Of a stretch of DNA of 62,890 bases, positions 42,419-51,453 are shown piece by piece (positions within the stretch are counted from its first letter, which is position 1; each line of letters begins with the position of its first letter). The notes under the pieces were generated by a model. The model had not been told where the DNA came from, ran no database searches, and worked only from the letters and a program-made list of their open reading frames with translations. The stretch is taken from assembly GCA_035535015.1 (NCBI GenBank), contig DATLQU010000030.1, positions 1 through 62,890 on the forward strand, in the 5' to 3' direction. This DNA is from Palsa-661 sp035535015. GTDB lineage: Bacteria; Actinomycetota; Acidimicrobiia; Acidimicrobiales; UBA8190. Made by a program: the position numbers and the translations under genes.

Positions 42419-42499
42419 CGATCAGCTCTTTGAGAAGCCGATCAGCCCTTTGAGAATCAGATGATCAGCTCGTCGCGAACCGGATCAGCTCTTCAAGAG
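42419..42499. repeat. degenerate ~20-bp repeats copying the recG 3' end
   Basis: The unit ccgatcagctctttgagaag (42419-42438) and its neighbour cgatcagccctttgagaat (42439-42457) resemble the coding end of recG, cggatcagctcttcaagag (42481-42499). A weaker copy starting gatcagctc lies at 42463. The recG stop (42485-42487) sits in the last copy, and equivalent TGA triplets appear in each. Confidence 0.8.
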
Positions 42500-44638
42500 A
42501 TACGCGGCCTCATCGTCGCCCACGAACAACCTCAGCTCGTCGGCCAGGACCGCCGTGCCGTCCGATGGGCGATCGTCGTTCAGAAGCGCCTCGGCGATCT
42601 GGCGGGCCGCGGTGACGAGCTCCCGGTCCCCCCGGCGCAACGACGCCAGCTTCAGGTCGCTGCGGCCCTTCTGTCGAGCGCCGAGGATCGTTCCCTCGCC
42701 GCGAAGATCGAGGTCGACCTCGGCCAGAGCGAAGCCGTCGGTGCTCTTGACCAGCGCCTCGAGCCGGGTCGCGGCGTCCGGTGTGGAGCTGGCACTGAGC
42801 AGATAACACCACGAGGGAAGCTCCGACCGACCCACCCGGCCCCGGAGCTGGTGGAGTTGAGCGATGCCGAAGTGGTCGGCGTCCTCGATCACCATGACCG
42901 TGGCTTCGGCCACATCCACCCCGACCTCGACCACGGTGGTGGCCACCAGGACCGAGAGCTCGCCCCGGCGGAAGGCGTCCATGACGCCCTCCTTCTCGGA
43001 CGCCTTCAACTGACCGTGAAGAAGCCCGATCGACAGCCCGGCCAGAGCCGTCGCCTCCAAGCGCCCCTTCTCCTCGGTGGCCGACTTGGCCTGGCTCTTC
43101 TCGGTCCCCTCGACGAGGGGACAGACGACATAGGCGCGGTGACCGGCCACCACCTCGTCGCGGACGCGCTGCCAGGCGGCGGCCTCCTCTTCCTCCGATC
43201 TCGCCCAGACGGTCTCGATGGCGGCCCGGCCGGCCGGCAGTTCGTCGAGCTCGGTGACGTCGAGGTCGCCGAAGACCACCATGGCCGCCGTGCGGGGAAT
43301 GGGCGTCGCCGTCATGACCAGAAGATCGGGGTCGGCGCCGCCGCCCTCGACCGCGTCGCGACCCTTGGCCCGCAGGGTGGCCCGCTGCTCGACGCCGAAA
43401 CGGTGCTGTTCATCGATCACCACCACGCCGAGACTGGCGAAGCGGACGTCCTCGGTCAGCAGGGCGTGGGTTCCCACCACGACGTCGACGGCGCCGGCGC
43501 GCAGTCCCTCGTACAACGTGGCCCTCGCCCCGGCCGGGGTCCGGCTGGTGAGCAGGACCACGTTCAGGGGCCTGCTGCCGGCGAGGGTGCGGGGGTCGGG
43601 AACCACGAGACCGTCGAGGAGCTCATGGACTCCGAGGAAGTGCTGCTCGGCCAGGACCTCGGTCGGGGCCATGAATGCCCCTTGGTGCCCACCCTGCACG
43701 GCCACCAGCAGGCTGGCCACGGCCACAACCGTCTTGCCCGATCCGACGTCGCCCTGGAGGAGTCTGTGCATCGGCAACGGTCCGGCCAGATCCTTCTTGA
43801 TCTCGGCCATGGCCCGCGCCTGGGCCTCCGTCGGGGAAAAAGGCAAGCGGGCCAAGAAAGCGGCGACGAGATCGTCTTCGGCCGACTCGGCAGCGACCGT
43901 GTGGCAGATGCCCCGGGCGTCGCGTTCGTTGGCCTTGCGTCGCATGACGACCTCGAGCTGCAAGCGGAGAAGCTCGTCGAGCGCCAACCGGCGCCGGGCC
44001 CGGTCGCGCTCGTCGAAGGATCCGGGGGCGTGGATGGCCTGGAATGCGGTGGTGCGGTCCACCAGGTCCAGCCGGTCACGCCAATGGTCGGGCAGAGGAT
44101 CGTCGAGCTCTCCGGCACGACGCAGCGCCTCGCCGATCCATTCCCCGAATTCCCAGCCGGCGATTCCCGCCTTCTCCGAGGTCGGGTAGATGGGGACGAT
44201 GCGACCGGTCCGGTTGCCGACGAGATCGACGACCGGGTTGGTCAGCTGCCGCTTGCCGCGGTAGGTGTCGAGCTTTCCGAAGAAGAGCGCTTCGGTCCCG
44301 ACCGGAAGCTGCTTGGCCCGCCAGGCCTGGTTGAAGAAGGTGACCCGGAGCCGTCCGGTGCCGTCGTCGATGTCGAGCTCGACCAGGGCCCGACCCTGTC
44401 TGGTCCTTCGAGAGCTGACCGACTGCACGGCAGCCAGAACGAGCGATTCCTCGCCGATCGCCATCTCGGCCACGTCGGCCTGACGCGACCGGTCGATATA
44501 CCGCCGCGGATAGTGGGTGATCAGGTCGAGGACGGTTGTGATGTCCAGAGTGGCGAGCGCTTCGGCCCGCTTCTCGCCCACCCTCTTGACGTCGCCGACC
44601 GGGATCTCGGCCAGCCGCTGGAGGCTCGGCACCGCCAC
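42485..44638 (-). CDS. recG: ATP-dependent DNA helicase RecG
   Basis: A replication-fork repair helicase of 717 residues. The N-terminal wedge/OB part includes TLDITTVLDLITHYPRRYID. The motor has LLQGDVGSGKTVVAVASLLV (Walker A), VVVIDEQHRFGVEQRATLRA (DEQH box), VMTATPIPRTAAM, and the second lobe GLLHGQLKASEKEGVMDAF to HQLRGRVGRSELPSWCYLLS. The GTG start abuts the DAK2 stop. The C terminus AYLLKS and its stop lie in a repeat. Confidence 0.97.
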   Translation of the reverse strand: MAVPSLQRLAEIPVGDVKRVGEKRAEALATLDITTVLDLITHYPRRYIDRSRQADVAEMAIGEESLVLAAVQSVSSRRTRQGRALVELDIDDGTGRLRVTFFNQAWRAKQLPVGTEALFFGKLDTYRGKRQLTNPVVDLVGNRTGRIVPIYPTSEKAGIAGWEFGEWIGEALRRAGELDDPLPDHWRDRLDLVDRTTAFQAIHAPGSFDERDRARRRLALDELLRLQLEVVMRRKANERDARGICHTVAAESAEDDLVAAFLARLPFSPTEAQARAMAEIKKDLAGPLPMHRLLQGDVGSGKTVVAVASLLVAVQGGHQGAFMAPTEVLAEQHFLGVHELLDGLVVPDPRTLAGSRPLNVVLLTSRTPAGARATLYEGLRAGAVDVVVGTHALLTEDVRFASLGVVVIDEQHRFGVEQRATLRAKGRDAVEGGGADPDLLVMTATPIPRTAAMVVFGDLDVTELDELPAGRAAIETVWARSEEEEAAAWQRVRDEVVAGHRAYVVCPLVEGTEKSQAKSATEEKGRLEATALAGLSIGLLHGQLKASEKEGVMDAFRRGELSVLVATTVVEVGVDVAEATVMVIEDADHFGIAQLHQLRGRVGRSELPSWCYLLSASSTPDAATRLEALVKSTDGFALAEVDLDLRGEGTILGARQKGRSDLKLASLRRGDRELVTAARQIAEALLNDDRPSDGTAVLADELRLFVGDDEAAYLLKS

Positions 44639-46342
44639 TCACTCGATGCTGATGAGGTACGGGTACAACGGCTGACCGCCGTAATGGACCTCGACGGCGA
44701 GATCGGCGCGGTTCTCGGCCAACCACTCGGTGACCTGCCGGGTGTCGGCCGCCCCGGATCCCTCACCCTCGATGAGGGTGACGAGCTCATGATCGTCGCC
44801 GAGCAACTTGGCCAGCAGAGCGCAGGCGGCCTCCCCCATGCTCTCGCCCACCACCTCGATGCCGTCGCGCGAGAGTCCCATCCAGTCGCCCGCCTTGATG
44901 GGCCCCATGGGGCCGGTGGCGTCACGGACGGCCTGGGTGACCTCACCGGCCAGCACACGGCGGGCCGAGGCCGCCATGGACGCGGCGTTGTCGTCGGCGC
45001 CCGCCTCGGGGTCGTACTCGAGCAACGCCGCGAAACCCTCCACGATCCCGCTGGTGGGCACCACCCGGACCGGTTTGCTGGCCAGTTCGCAGACCTGCAT
45101 GGCCACCGGTCGGATGTTGTCGTTGTTGGGGAGCAGAACGACCTCGCTCGACGGCGTCCCCTCCACCACCTCCAAGATCTGGGCCGTCGAGGGATTCATC
45201 GACTGGCCGCCGGCCACCAGGTAGTGGACGCCGAGGGAACGGAAGATCCGGCCCACGCCGACGCCATTGGCCACCGCCACCACCGCCGTGCGAGGCGGAG
45301 GTCCCGAGGGCTCCTCCTGACCGGCCGTGCCGAGGGCCACGGTGGCGTCTCGGACCCAGCGCTCCTCCTGCATCTGCTCGACGAGATCGGTGACCCGGAT
45401 GTTGCGTGGCCGTCCGGCGTCGATGGCCGCTTCGATGGACGCGCCCACGTCGTTCGTGTGGATATGGCAGTTCCAGAGGCCCTCACCGCCCACCACGACG
45501 ATCGAGTCCCCGATACCGGCCCAGACCTCCTTGAAGGCGGGCATCGTCTCGTCGGCGGCTTCGAGCATGTACATGACCTCGTAACGCAGGTGGGTCCCCG
45601 AGTCATCGGAGTCGGCCGCCATGGCCGACTCGGCGTCCCAGGCACCCTCGGGATAGGCGGCCGCCACCCGGGACGGGCCGTCCGGGCCGAGGACGGGCGG
45701 CTCGGGCAACGGCCTGCCGTCGATGACATGGAGGAATGAGTCGAGCATCAGGAGATAGCCCGTGCCGCCGGCATCGACCACACCCGCCTGGGCGAGAACG
45801 GGCAACTGCTCCGGTGTCCGGGCCAGAGCATCGGCCGCCACTTCATGGGCCGACTCGAGCATCCCGAGAAGGCCCGTCCCGGCCTTGATCCCTCGTTCGG
45901 CACCCTCGGCGGCCGCGTGGGCCACCGTCAGGATCGTGCCCTCCACCGGGCGGAGAACCGCTTCGCGGGCGGCTTCGCTCGCCGCCCGCAGGGCCCGGGC
46001 CACGTCGGCCGGTCCGGCCTGCTCGGCCCCGGCCAGCACCTTCGTGGATCCCCGGAGGAGTTGCGACAGGATGACGCCGGAGTTACCGCGGGCGCCCATG
46101 AGAGAGCCGTGGGCGATGGCCTTGCAGACGGCCCCCATTTCGAGGGCGCCGCCGGCTCCGAGCTCATCGAGCTCGGTGACCACCGATTCGACGGTCAGGG
46201 CCATGTTGGTGCCGGTATCGCCGTCGGGGACCGGGTAGACGTTGAGTCGGTTGATAAAGTCCTGGTGGAGCCGCAGAACGTCGCGGTAGACGTCCAGAAC
46301 CCGTGCGACGTCGGCACCCCCGAGCGTCCCCAACGCCTCCAT
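44639..46342 (-). CDS. DAK2-domain (FakA/DhaL-type) kinase protein
   Basis: A 567-residue protein. The N-terminal DAK2/DhaL kinase domain carries NRLNVYPVPDGDTGTNMALT (Asp cluster for Mg-ATP) and GSLMGARGNSGVILSQLLRG, and the rest is the DAK1-like/EDD part with VDAGGTGYLLMLDSFLHVID and LPNNDNIRPVAMQV. Homologues include fatty-acid kinase FakA; the mycobacterial equivalent next to recG is uncharacterised. ATG 46342 is chosen because a longer frame would cross into the divergent rpmB start region. Confidence 0.9.
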   Translation of the reverse strand: MEALGTLGGADVARVLDVYRDVLRLHQDFINRLNVYPVPDGDTGTNMALTVESVVTELDELGAGGALEMGAVCKAIAHGSLMGARGNSGVILSQLLRGSTKVLAGAEQAGPADVARALRAASEAAREAVLRPVEGTILTVAHAAAEGAERGIKAGTGLLGMLESAHEVAADALARTPEQLPVLAQAGVVDAGGTGYLLMLDSFLHVIDGRPLPEPPVLGPDGPSRVAAAYPEGAWDAESAMAADSDDSGTHLRYEVMYMLEAADETMPAFKEVWAGIGDSIVVVGGEGLWNCHIHTNDVGASIEAAIDAGRPRNIRVTDLVEQMQEERWVRDATVALGTAGQEEPSGPPPRTAVVAVANGVGVGRIFRSLGVHYLVAGGQSMNPSTAQILEVVEGTPSSEVVLLPNNDNIRPVAMQVCELASKPVRVVPTSGIVEGFAALLEYDPEAGADDNAASMAASARRVLAGEVTQAVRDATGPMGPIKAGDWMGLSRDGIEVVGESMGEAACALLAKLLGDDHELVTLIEGEGSGAADTRQVTEWLAENRADLAVEVHYGGQPLYPYLISIE

Positions 46343-46402
46343 GGCGGCGAATGCTAACCTTTGTGCTCCAACCTGAATTCTTGGCCGAGGAGCGTTCGCG
46401 TC

Positions 46403-46621
46403 GTGGCTGCCGTTTGTGAAGTCTGTGGCAAGCACCCCTCGTTCGGGATGAGTGTCTCGCACTCCCACCGTCGGACGAAGAGACGGTGGAATCCGAACAT
46501 CCAGAAAGTGCGCGCCTTGGTGGACGGATCGCCCCGCCGCCTCTCGGTCTGCACCTCGTGCATCAGAGCCGGCAAGGTGACCAAGCCGCCGCGCCGCAGC
46601 ACCGCGACACCCGCTCCCTGA
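46403..46621 (+). CDS. rpmB: 50S ribosomal protein L28
   Basis: A 72-residue protein starting at GTG (VAAVCEVCGKHPSFGMSVSH). SHRRTKRRWNPNIQKVRALV is the family signature. Two CxxC pairs, CEVC and CTSC, mark the zinc-binding form. AGGAG lies 10 bp upstream. It is divergent from the DAK2 gene, 60 bp away, the arrangement seen in several actinobacteria. Confidence 0.96.
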   Translation: MAAVCEVCGKHPSFGMSVSHSHRRTKRRWNPNIQKVRALVDGSPRRLSVCTSCIRAGKVTKPPRRSTATPAP

Positions 46622-46648
46622 GAACCGGTCCTGACAGGGCGTTCGGAC

Positions 46649-47575
46649 TCAGTCCCAGCGGTGTTCGAAACCGGTGGCCGGAAGCGGGCCGCCGGTCCAC
46701 TCCCGCTGTGCGGTGTCAGAGGTACAGACGCCGATGAGCAGTGGTGGCGCCAGACCGGTGGTGGCGAACGCCGAGCTCAGGGCAACCCGATCGGGCGCGG
46801 CGATGACGAGCTGGTAGTCGTCACCACCAGCGAGCGCTTCTTCGATGGTTGCTCCGGCGGCGACGGGCACGTCGTGGAGCCGGAATCCCACTCCTGAGGC
46901 CCGGGCGATGTGACCGAGGTCGGCACCGAGGCCGTCGGAGACATCGATCATGGCTGTCGCCCCCGCCTTCCGGGCCGCCTCGCCCTCCACCAGCCTGGCG
47001 CGCGGCCTCCGGTAGGCGTCGGCCAGAGCCGGCACCGTCTGGCCGGCCCGCAGGGTCCGCAGTCCCGCGGCCGACGCTCCGAGGGGCCCGGTGACGAAGA
47101 GGTGGTCGCCGGGGCGGGCCCCGCTTCGCAACACCGGACCAGGCCCGTCCCCCACCGCCCCGGCCACGGTCACGACGACGACGAGGTCGGAGGCGTTCGA
47201 CAGGTCTCCCCCGGCGACGCCGCAGCCGTGGGCGGCGGCGGCGTCGGCCACTCCTCGGTAGAGGAGGTCGAGATCGGTCGAGGCGGGACCGGCGACGGCC
47301 ACGAGGAGTCGACCGGCCCGGCCACCCATGGCCGCCACGTCGCTCACCGCCGTCGCCACGGCCCGCCAACCCAGGTCGTCGAGGCCCATCAGGGCCAGAT
47401 CGGCGTGGACCCCGGCCACGGTGATGTCGGTGGTGAGAAGGACCGGCCCCGCCGCCAGAGAGAGCACGGCGGCGTCGTCGCCGATCCAGATCTCCCCGGT
47501 CGGCGGGCCCGGGAGCCGTCGCCTGAACCGGTCGATGGTGGCGAATTCGCCACCCGCCGATTCCCCCGCCGTCAT
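46649..47575 (-). CDS. thiL: thiamine-monophosphate kinase
   Basis: Makes thiamine diphosphate from thiamine monophosphate. At 308 residues it has the PurM-like fold with GEIWIGDDAAVLSLA, LLTTDITVAGVHAD, GWRAVATAVSDVAAMGG, GVAGGDLSNASDLVVVVTVA and ATAMIDVSDGLGADLGHIAR, plus GGDDYQLVIAA. ATG 47575 is used; the frame extends upstream with unlikely content. It is convergent with rpmB with a 27-bp gap, and divergent from pckG. Confidence 0.94.
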   Translation of the reverse strand: MTAGESAGGEFATIDRFRRRLPGPPTGEIWIGDDAAVLSLAAGPVLLTTDITVAGVHADLALMGLDDLGWRAVATAVSDVAAMGGRAGRLLVAVAGPASTDLDLLYRGVADAAAAHGCGVAGGDLSNASDLVVVVTVAGAVGDGPGPVLRSGARPGDHLFVTGPLGASAAGLRTLRAGQTVPALADAYRRPRARLVEGEAARKAGATAMIDVSDGLGADLGHIARASGVGFRLHDVPVAAGATIEEALAGGDDYQLVIAAPDRVALSSAFATTGLAPPLLIGVCTSDTAQREWTGGPLPATGFEHRWD

Positions 47576-47721
47576 CGCGAGGTCGCCCCCCGGGCAAAGC
47601 TGGAGTTGGGAAGAGGCACACAGAATGCCTACCATTGACTCCACCGAGTGCCGATCCCGGGGTCCCTCACCCCGCGGCCCCCGACTGCCACGTCCGACGC
47701 CAGAGAGGTAGCGCCCCGACC

Positions 47722-49512
47722 ATGACCCCCACCGCCAACCGCAAGCTGGTCGCATGGGTCGAGGAGGTGGCCGCACTCACCACTCCGGACCGGATCGAGT
47801 GGTGTGACGGCTCGAGCGAGGAATACGACCGGCTCTGCCAACTCCTGGTGGACAACGGCACCTTCACCCGGCTGTCGGAAGCCAAGCGGCCCCACAGTTA
47901 CTGGGCCCGCTCCGATGCCGGTGACGTGGCCCGCGTGGAGGACCGGACCTTCATCTGCTCGAAGGAGGAGTCGGACGCCGGTCCCACCAACAATTGGCGC
48001 GATCCCGACGAGATGCGGGGCACGTTGACCGAGCTCTTCCGGGGTTCGATGCGGGGCCGGACGATGTACGTGGTCCCCTTCTCGATGGGTCCCCTGGGAT
48101 CTCCGATCGCCCACATCGGTGTCGAGATCACCGACTCCCCTTATGTGACCGTCTCGATGCGGATCATGACCCGGATGGGGACGCCGGTCCTCGAGGTCCT
48201 CGGGGATGACGGCGCATTCGTTCCCTGTCTGCATTCCGTCGGTTCGCCTCTCGAACCGGGCCAGAATGACGTCCCTTGGCCCTGCGACGCCGAGAACAAG
48301 TACATCGTCCACTTCCCCGAGAGCCGGGAGATCTGGTCCTACGGTTCGGGCTACGGGGGAAACGCCCTCCTCGGCAAGAAGTGCTTCGCCCTGCGGATCG
48401 CATCGGTGATGGCCCGCGACGACGGCTGGCTGGCCGAGCACATGCTGATCTTGAAGCTGACCTCGCCCGAGGGTGAGGTCCGCTACATCTCGGGCGCCTT
48501 CCCTTCCGCCTGTGGGAAGACCAATCTGGCCATGCTCGTCCCCACCGTGCCGGGCTGGACGGTGGAGACGGTGGGCGACGATATCTGCTGGATGAAATTC
48601 GGCCCCGACGGCCGTCTCTACGCCATCAATCCCGAAGCCGGCTTCTTCGGGGTGGCCCCGGGGACAGGGGTCAAGACCAACCCGAACGCCATGAGGACCC
48701 TGACCCACAGCTGCGTCTTCACCAACACGGCTTTGACCGACGACGGTGACGTCTGGTGGGAGGGGATGACCGAGACCACACCGGACTCCCTGACCGACTG
48801 GCGGGGTGAGCCCTGGACTCCGCAGAAGGGCACCCCGGCCTCGCACCCGAATGCCCGCTTCACCGTCTCGGCGGCCCAGAATCCGGCCTGCGCCCCCGAG
48901 TGGGAGGACCCCGGTGGCGTTCCCATCTCCGCCGTTCTCTTCGGCGGTCGCCGCCGTTCGGTCGTCCCCCTGGTGACCGAGTCGTTCGACTGGGCCCACG
49001 GGGTCTTCCTCGGCTCCATCATGGCCTCAGAGACCACCGCCGCCGCCGCCGGGGCCGTCGGGAACCTGCGCCGCGATCCCTTCGCCATGCTTCCGTTCTG
49101 CGGGTACAACATGGCCGACTACTTCGCCCACTGGCTCCGGATCGGCGCTGGCGCCGATCCCGCCAAGCTGCCGCGGCTCTACTACGTCAACTGGTTCCGC
49201 AAGGACGAGGACGGCCGCTTCCTCTGGCCGGGTTACGGCGAGAATTCCCGGGTGCTCGAATGGATATTCGAGCGGACGGCCGGACGGGGCGAAGCGGTGG
49301 AGACGGCCATCGGAAACGTCCCGGCTCCGGGGGCCATCGATACCGAGGGTCTCGACGTCTCCAAAGAGGACATGCTCGAACTGCTCCGGGTGGACGACTC
49401 GGAATGGCGTCACGAGCTTCCCCTGATCCGCTCGTTCTACGCGTCGTTCGCCGACCACCTTCCGGCGGCTCTGACCGAACAGGTCGACGCCCTCGAGCAA
49501 CGCCTGGCGTAG
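47722..49512 (+). CDS. pckG: phosphoenolpyruvate carboxykinase (GTP)
   Basis: A gluconeogenic enzyme, oxaloacetate + GTP to PEP. At 596 residues it has the GTP-type signature: FPSACGKTNLAMLVP (kinase loop), YVVPFSMGPLGSPIAHIGVE, DDICWMKFGPDGRLYAINPE, FGGRRRSVVPLVTESFDW and MLPFCGYNMADYFAHWL. The ATG at 47722 begins the usual N terminus. It is divergent from thiL and convergent with the MFS gene. Confidence 0.97.
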   Translation: MTPTANRKLVAWVEEVAALTTPDRIEWCDGSSEEYDRLCQLLVDNGTFTRLSEAKRPHSYWARSDAGDVARVEDRTFICSKEESDAGPTNNWRDPDEMRGTLTELFRGSMRGRTMYVVPFSMGPLGSPIAHIGVEITDSPYVTVSMRIMTRMGTPVLEVLGDDGAFVPCLHSVGSPLEPGQNDVPWPCDAENKYIVHFPESREIWSYGSGYGGNALLGKKCFALRIASVMARDDGWLAEHMLILKLTSPEGEVRYISGAFPSACGKTNLAMLVPTVPGWTVETVGDDICWMKFGPDGRLYAINPEAGFFGVAPGTGVKTNPNAMRTLTHSCVFTNTALTDDGDVWWEGMTETTPDSLTDWRGEPWTPQKGTPASHPNARFTVSAAQNPACAPEWEDPGGVPISAVLFGGRRRSVVPLVTESFDWAHGVFLGSIMASETTAAAAGAVGNLRRDPFAMLPFCGYNMADYFAHWLRIGAGADPAKLPRLYYVNWFRKDEDGRFLWPGYGENSRVLEWIFERTAGRGEAVETAIGNVPAPGAIDTEGLDVSKEDMLELLRVDDSEWRHELPLIRSFYASFADHLPAALTEQVDALEQRLA

Positions 49513-49595
49513 CCGCACCCCCACAACGGACAGTCCGTCACCCGCCGGAAGAACAGCCCGGCCCGGGACGGGACCGGCAGGCGGGCCCAGAGGCG

Positions 49596-51050
49596 TCAGC
49601 GGGCGCCGGCCCGGAGATGACGGACCGCCCGGCGGCCCGTCATGTACGACAGGCCCCCCACCCCGGCCACAGCGGCGATGACGATGTCTCCGGCCGAGAG
49701 CGGGGTGGATGCCACCACCGGCAGGAGCGCTCCGAGGACCCAGATCAACTGGAACCGCGTCTCGAAGCGGGCGAAGGCGCGGCCCTGGGCGGCGGTGGGG
49801 ACGTAACGCTGGACCAGGGCGTCGAAAGCCGGCTTTCCGGCTCCGCCGGCCAGGCCGACCACGAAGGCCAGGACCGTCTGGATGGCCACACCGCCGACGA
49901 TGGCTGTGAAAGCGGCGGAGAGCGCCACCAACCAGATGGCGAGGACGAGCACCTGTTGCTCGCTGAAGAGGCGCCGGGCGCGGGGGACGACCAGCACCCC
50001 GACCACCGCTCCGGCGATCGACATACCGAGGGTGGGTCCGTACCAGATGGTGGCGTGCTCCCGGCGCAGGTCGAAGGCGAGCATGAAGATCAGGAAGCCG
50101 GCGATGCCCTTCAAGATCGACATGGCCGAGAGGGCGAGAGTGACTTCGGGGTGGGTGTTGGCGGCGGGACCGAGCGCAGCCAGGGGACCCTGCGGATCCC
50201 AGGACGAGGTCTCGGTTCCCGGAGCGGTGGGCTGCGGCGGGGTCGGGCTCGAGACGGCCCGGGCCACGTTTCTGATGGGAAGCCGAAAGGCGAGGACCGT
50301 CCCGACCACGAAGACGAGCACGTCCAGTCGCAGGACCCAGGGTCCGCCGAAAAGCTTGAGAACGGCGATGGCCGGGAGCGAGGCGGCGAAGGCGGTCAGG
50401 GAGGCGAGCAGTCCGAGTTGGGCGTTGGCCGTGGCCAGACGGTTGTGATCGATCGACGACTCCCCGTTCTCGGCGGTGTCGGCGGTGGCCGATCCGGCGT
50501 CCCGCGGCGTCGAGAAACCGTCGGGCCCGGAGTCGGCCGCCGACGGCGAGGGCGCTGACCCGCGACCGGGTCCTGCGTCGGCGCGGTTGGCGACGAGCAG
50601 GGGGACCAGCGAGCCCTTCGTCACCAGATAGACCTTCGAGAGCACCAGCATGGTGAAGGCCTCGGGGAAGAGCATCAGGCTGTGGAGGCCGCCGGCCATG
50701 ACCAGACAGACGGCGGCTCGACAGGCGGCCGAGACCACCACGGTCGCCCTCCGGGCCCCCCGGCTGCGGTCGATGACCGGACCGAGAAGCGGCGCCACCA
50801 CGGCGAACGGGGCCATGGTCAAAAGCAGATAGAGGATGACCCGGTTCTTGGCCGCATCGGGCGAGATGGAGAAGAACAGTGAGCCCGCCAGCGAGACGGT
50901 GACCAGGGTGTCTCCGGCCGTCATGACCACATGGACCAGGGCGAGCCGGCCGAACGGCGTCCGTTGATCGAGCAGATCGGCGAACGAATCGCGGACCATG
51001 CGCCCTATGCGGGCGGATGCATCACGCCCTCGACGAGCCACAACGCCCAT
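49596..51050 (-). CDS. MFS-type transporter
   Basis: A 484-residue protein with about twelve hydrophobic segments, for example VILYLLLTMAPFAVVAPLLG, AFAASLPAIAVLKLF, LRLDVLVFVVGTVLAFRL and TVLAFVVGLAGGAGKPAF. RSRGARRATVVVSAACRAA fits the cytoplasmic loop after helix 2. A Ser/Pro/Asp-rich cytoplasmic loop (GRGSAPSPSAADSGPDG) links the halves. The substrate is unknown. ATG 51050 is chosen; a longer start at 51113 lacks support. Confidence 0.85.
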   Translation of the reverse strand: MGVVARRGRDASARIGRMVRDSFADLLDQRTPFGRLALVHVVMTAGDTLVTVSLAGSLFFSISPDAAKNRVILYLLLTMAPFAVVAPLLGPVIDRSRGARRATVVVSAACRAAVCLVMAGGLHSLMLFPEAFTMLVLSKVYLVTKGSLVPLLVANRADAGPGRGSAPSPSAADSGPDGFSTPRDAGSATADTAENGESSIDHNRLATANAQLGLLASLTAFAASLPAIAVLKLFGGPWVLRLDVLVFVVGTVLAFRLPIRNVARAVSSPTPPQPTAPGTETSSWDPQGPLAALGPAANTHPEVTLALSAMSILKGIAGFLIFMLAFDLRREHATIWYGPTLGMSIAGAVVGVLVVPRARRLFSEQQVLVLAIWLVALSAAFTAIVGGVAIQTVLAFVVGLAGGAGKPAFDALVQRYVPTAAQGRAFARFETRFQLIWVLGALLPVVASTPLSAGDIVIAAVAGVGGLSYMTGRRAVRHLRAGAR

Positions 51051-51139
51051 GCTACGGCCAGGTCGTGACGGCCCCGCCGACACTACGATGACCCCAGGTT
51101 CGACGGTTCCCACGGGACCCGGACGAGGAGGAGGCGACC

Positions 51140-51376
51140 ATGGCCGTGACGGCGTACGTGCTCATTCAGACCGAGGTGGGCAAGGCGGCGAACGTGGCAA
51201 CCCAGGTCGGAGCCATCCCCAACGTGGTCTCGGCCGAGGACGTCACCGGTCCCTACGACGTGATCGTCCGGGCCGAAGCTCCGTCGGTGGACGACCTGGG
51301 CCGTCTGGTGGTGAGCCAGATCCAGCTGATCGAGGGGATCACCCGGACCGTCACCTGTCCGGTCGTGAACCTCTGA
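51140..51376 (+). CDS. stand-alone Lrp/AsnC ligand-binding (RAM) domain protein
   Basis: A 78-residue alpha/beta sandwich: TAYVLIQTEVGKAANVATQV, NVVSAEDVTGPYDVIVRAEA and DDLGRLVVSQIQLIEGITRT. There is no helix-turn-helix, so it is not a repressor by itself. Such small RAM proteins bind amino acids or related effectors in other actinobacteria, with unknown partners. The ribosome site AGGAGGAGG precedes the ATG. The stop is repeated 24 bp downstream in an exact tandem copy. Confidence 0.9.
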   Translation: MAVTAYVLIQTEVGKAANVATQVGAIPNVVSAEDVTGPYDVIVRAEAPSVDDLGRLVVSQIQLIEGITRTVTCPVVNL

Positions 51377-51408
51377 ATCTGATCGGTCGTGAACCTCTGA
51401 ATCTGATC
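51361..51408. repeat. 24-bp exact tandem duplication including a stop codon
   Basis: Bases 51361-51384 and 51385-51408 are identical. The TGA of the RAM gene is at 51374-51376, and the copy repeats the last codons plus TGA. GATC-rich text continues to about 51450 between this gene and the convergent transferase gene. Confidence 0.97.
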
Positions 51409-51453
51409 AAGGGATCCTGCGTCTGATCACCAGGATCGGATCACGGGATCCGA

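Noticed and set aside
42461..45739. Very long open frame (1092 codons) on the plus strand
   Set aside because: It is antisense to recG and the DAK2 gene, both with complete motifs. High GC keeps the opposite strand open; composition is Gly/His/Asp-rich without domain signals.
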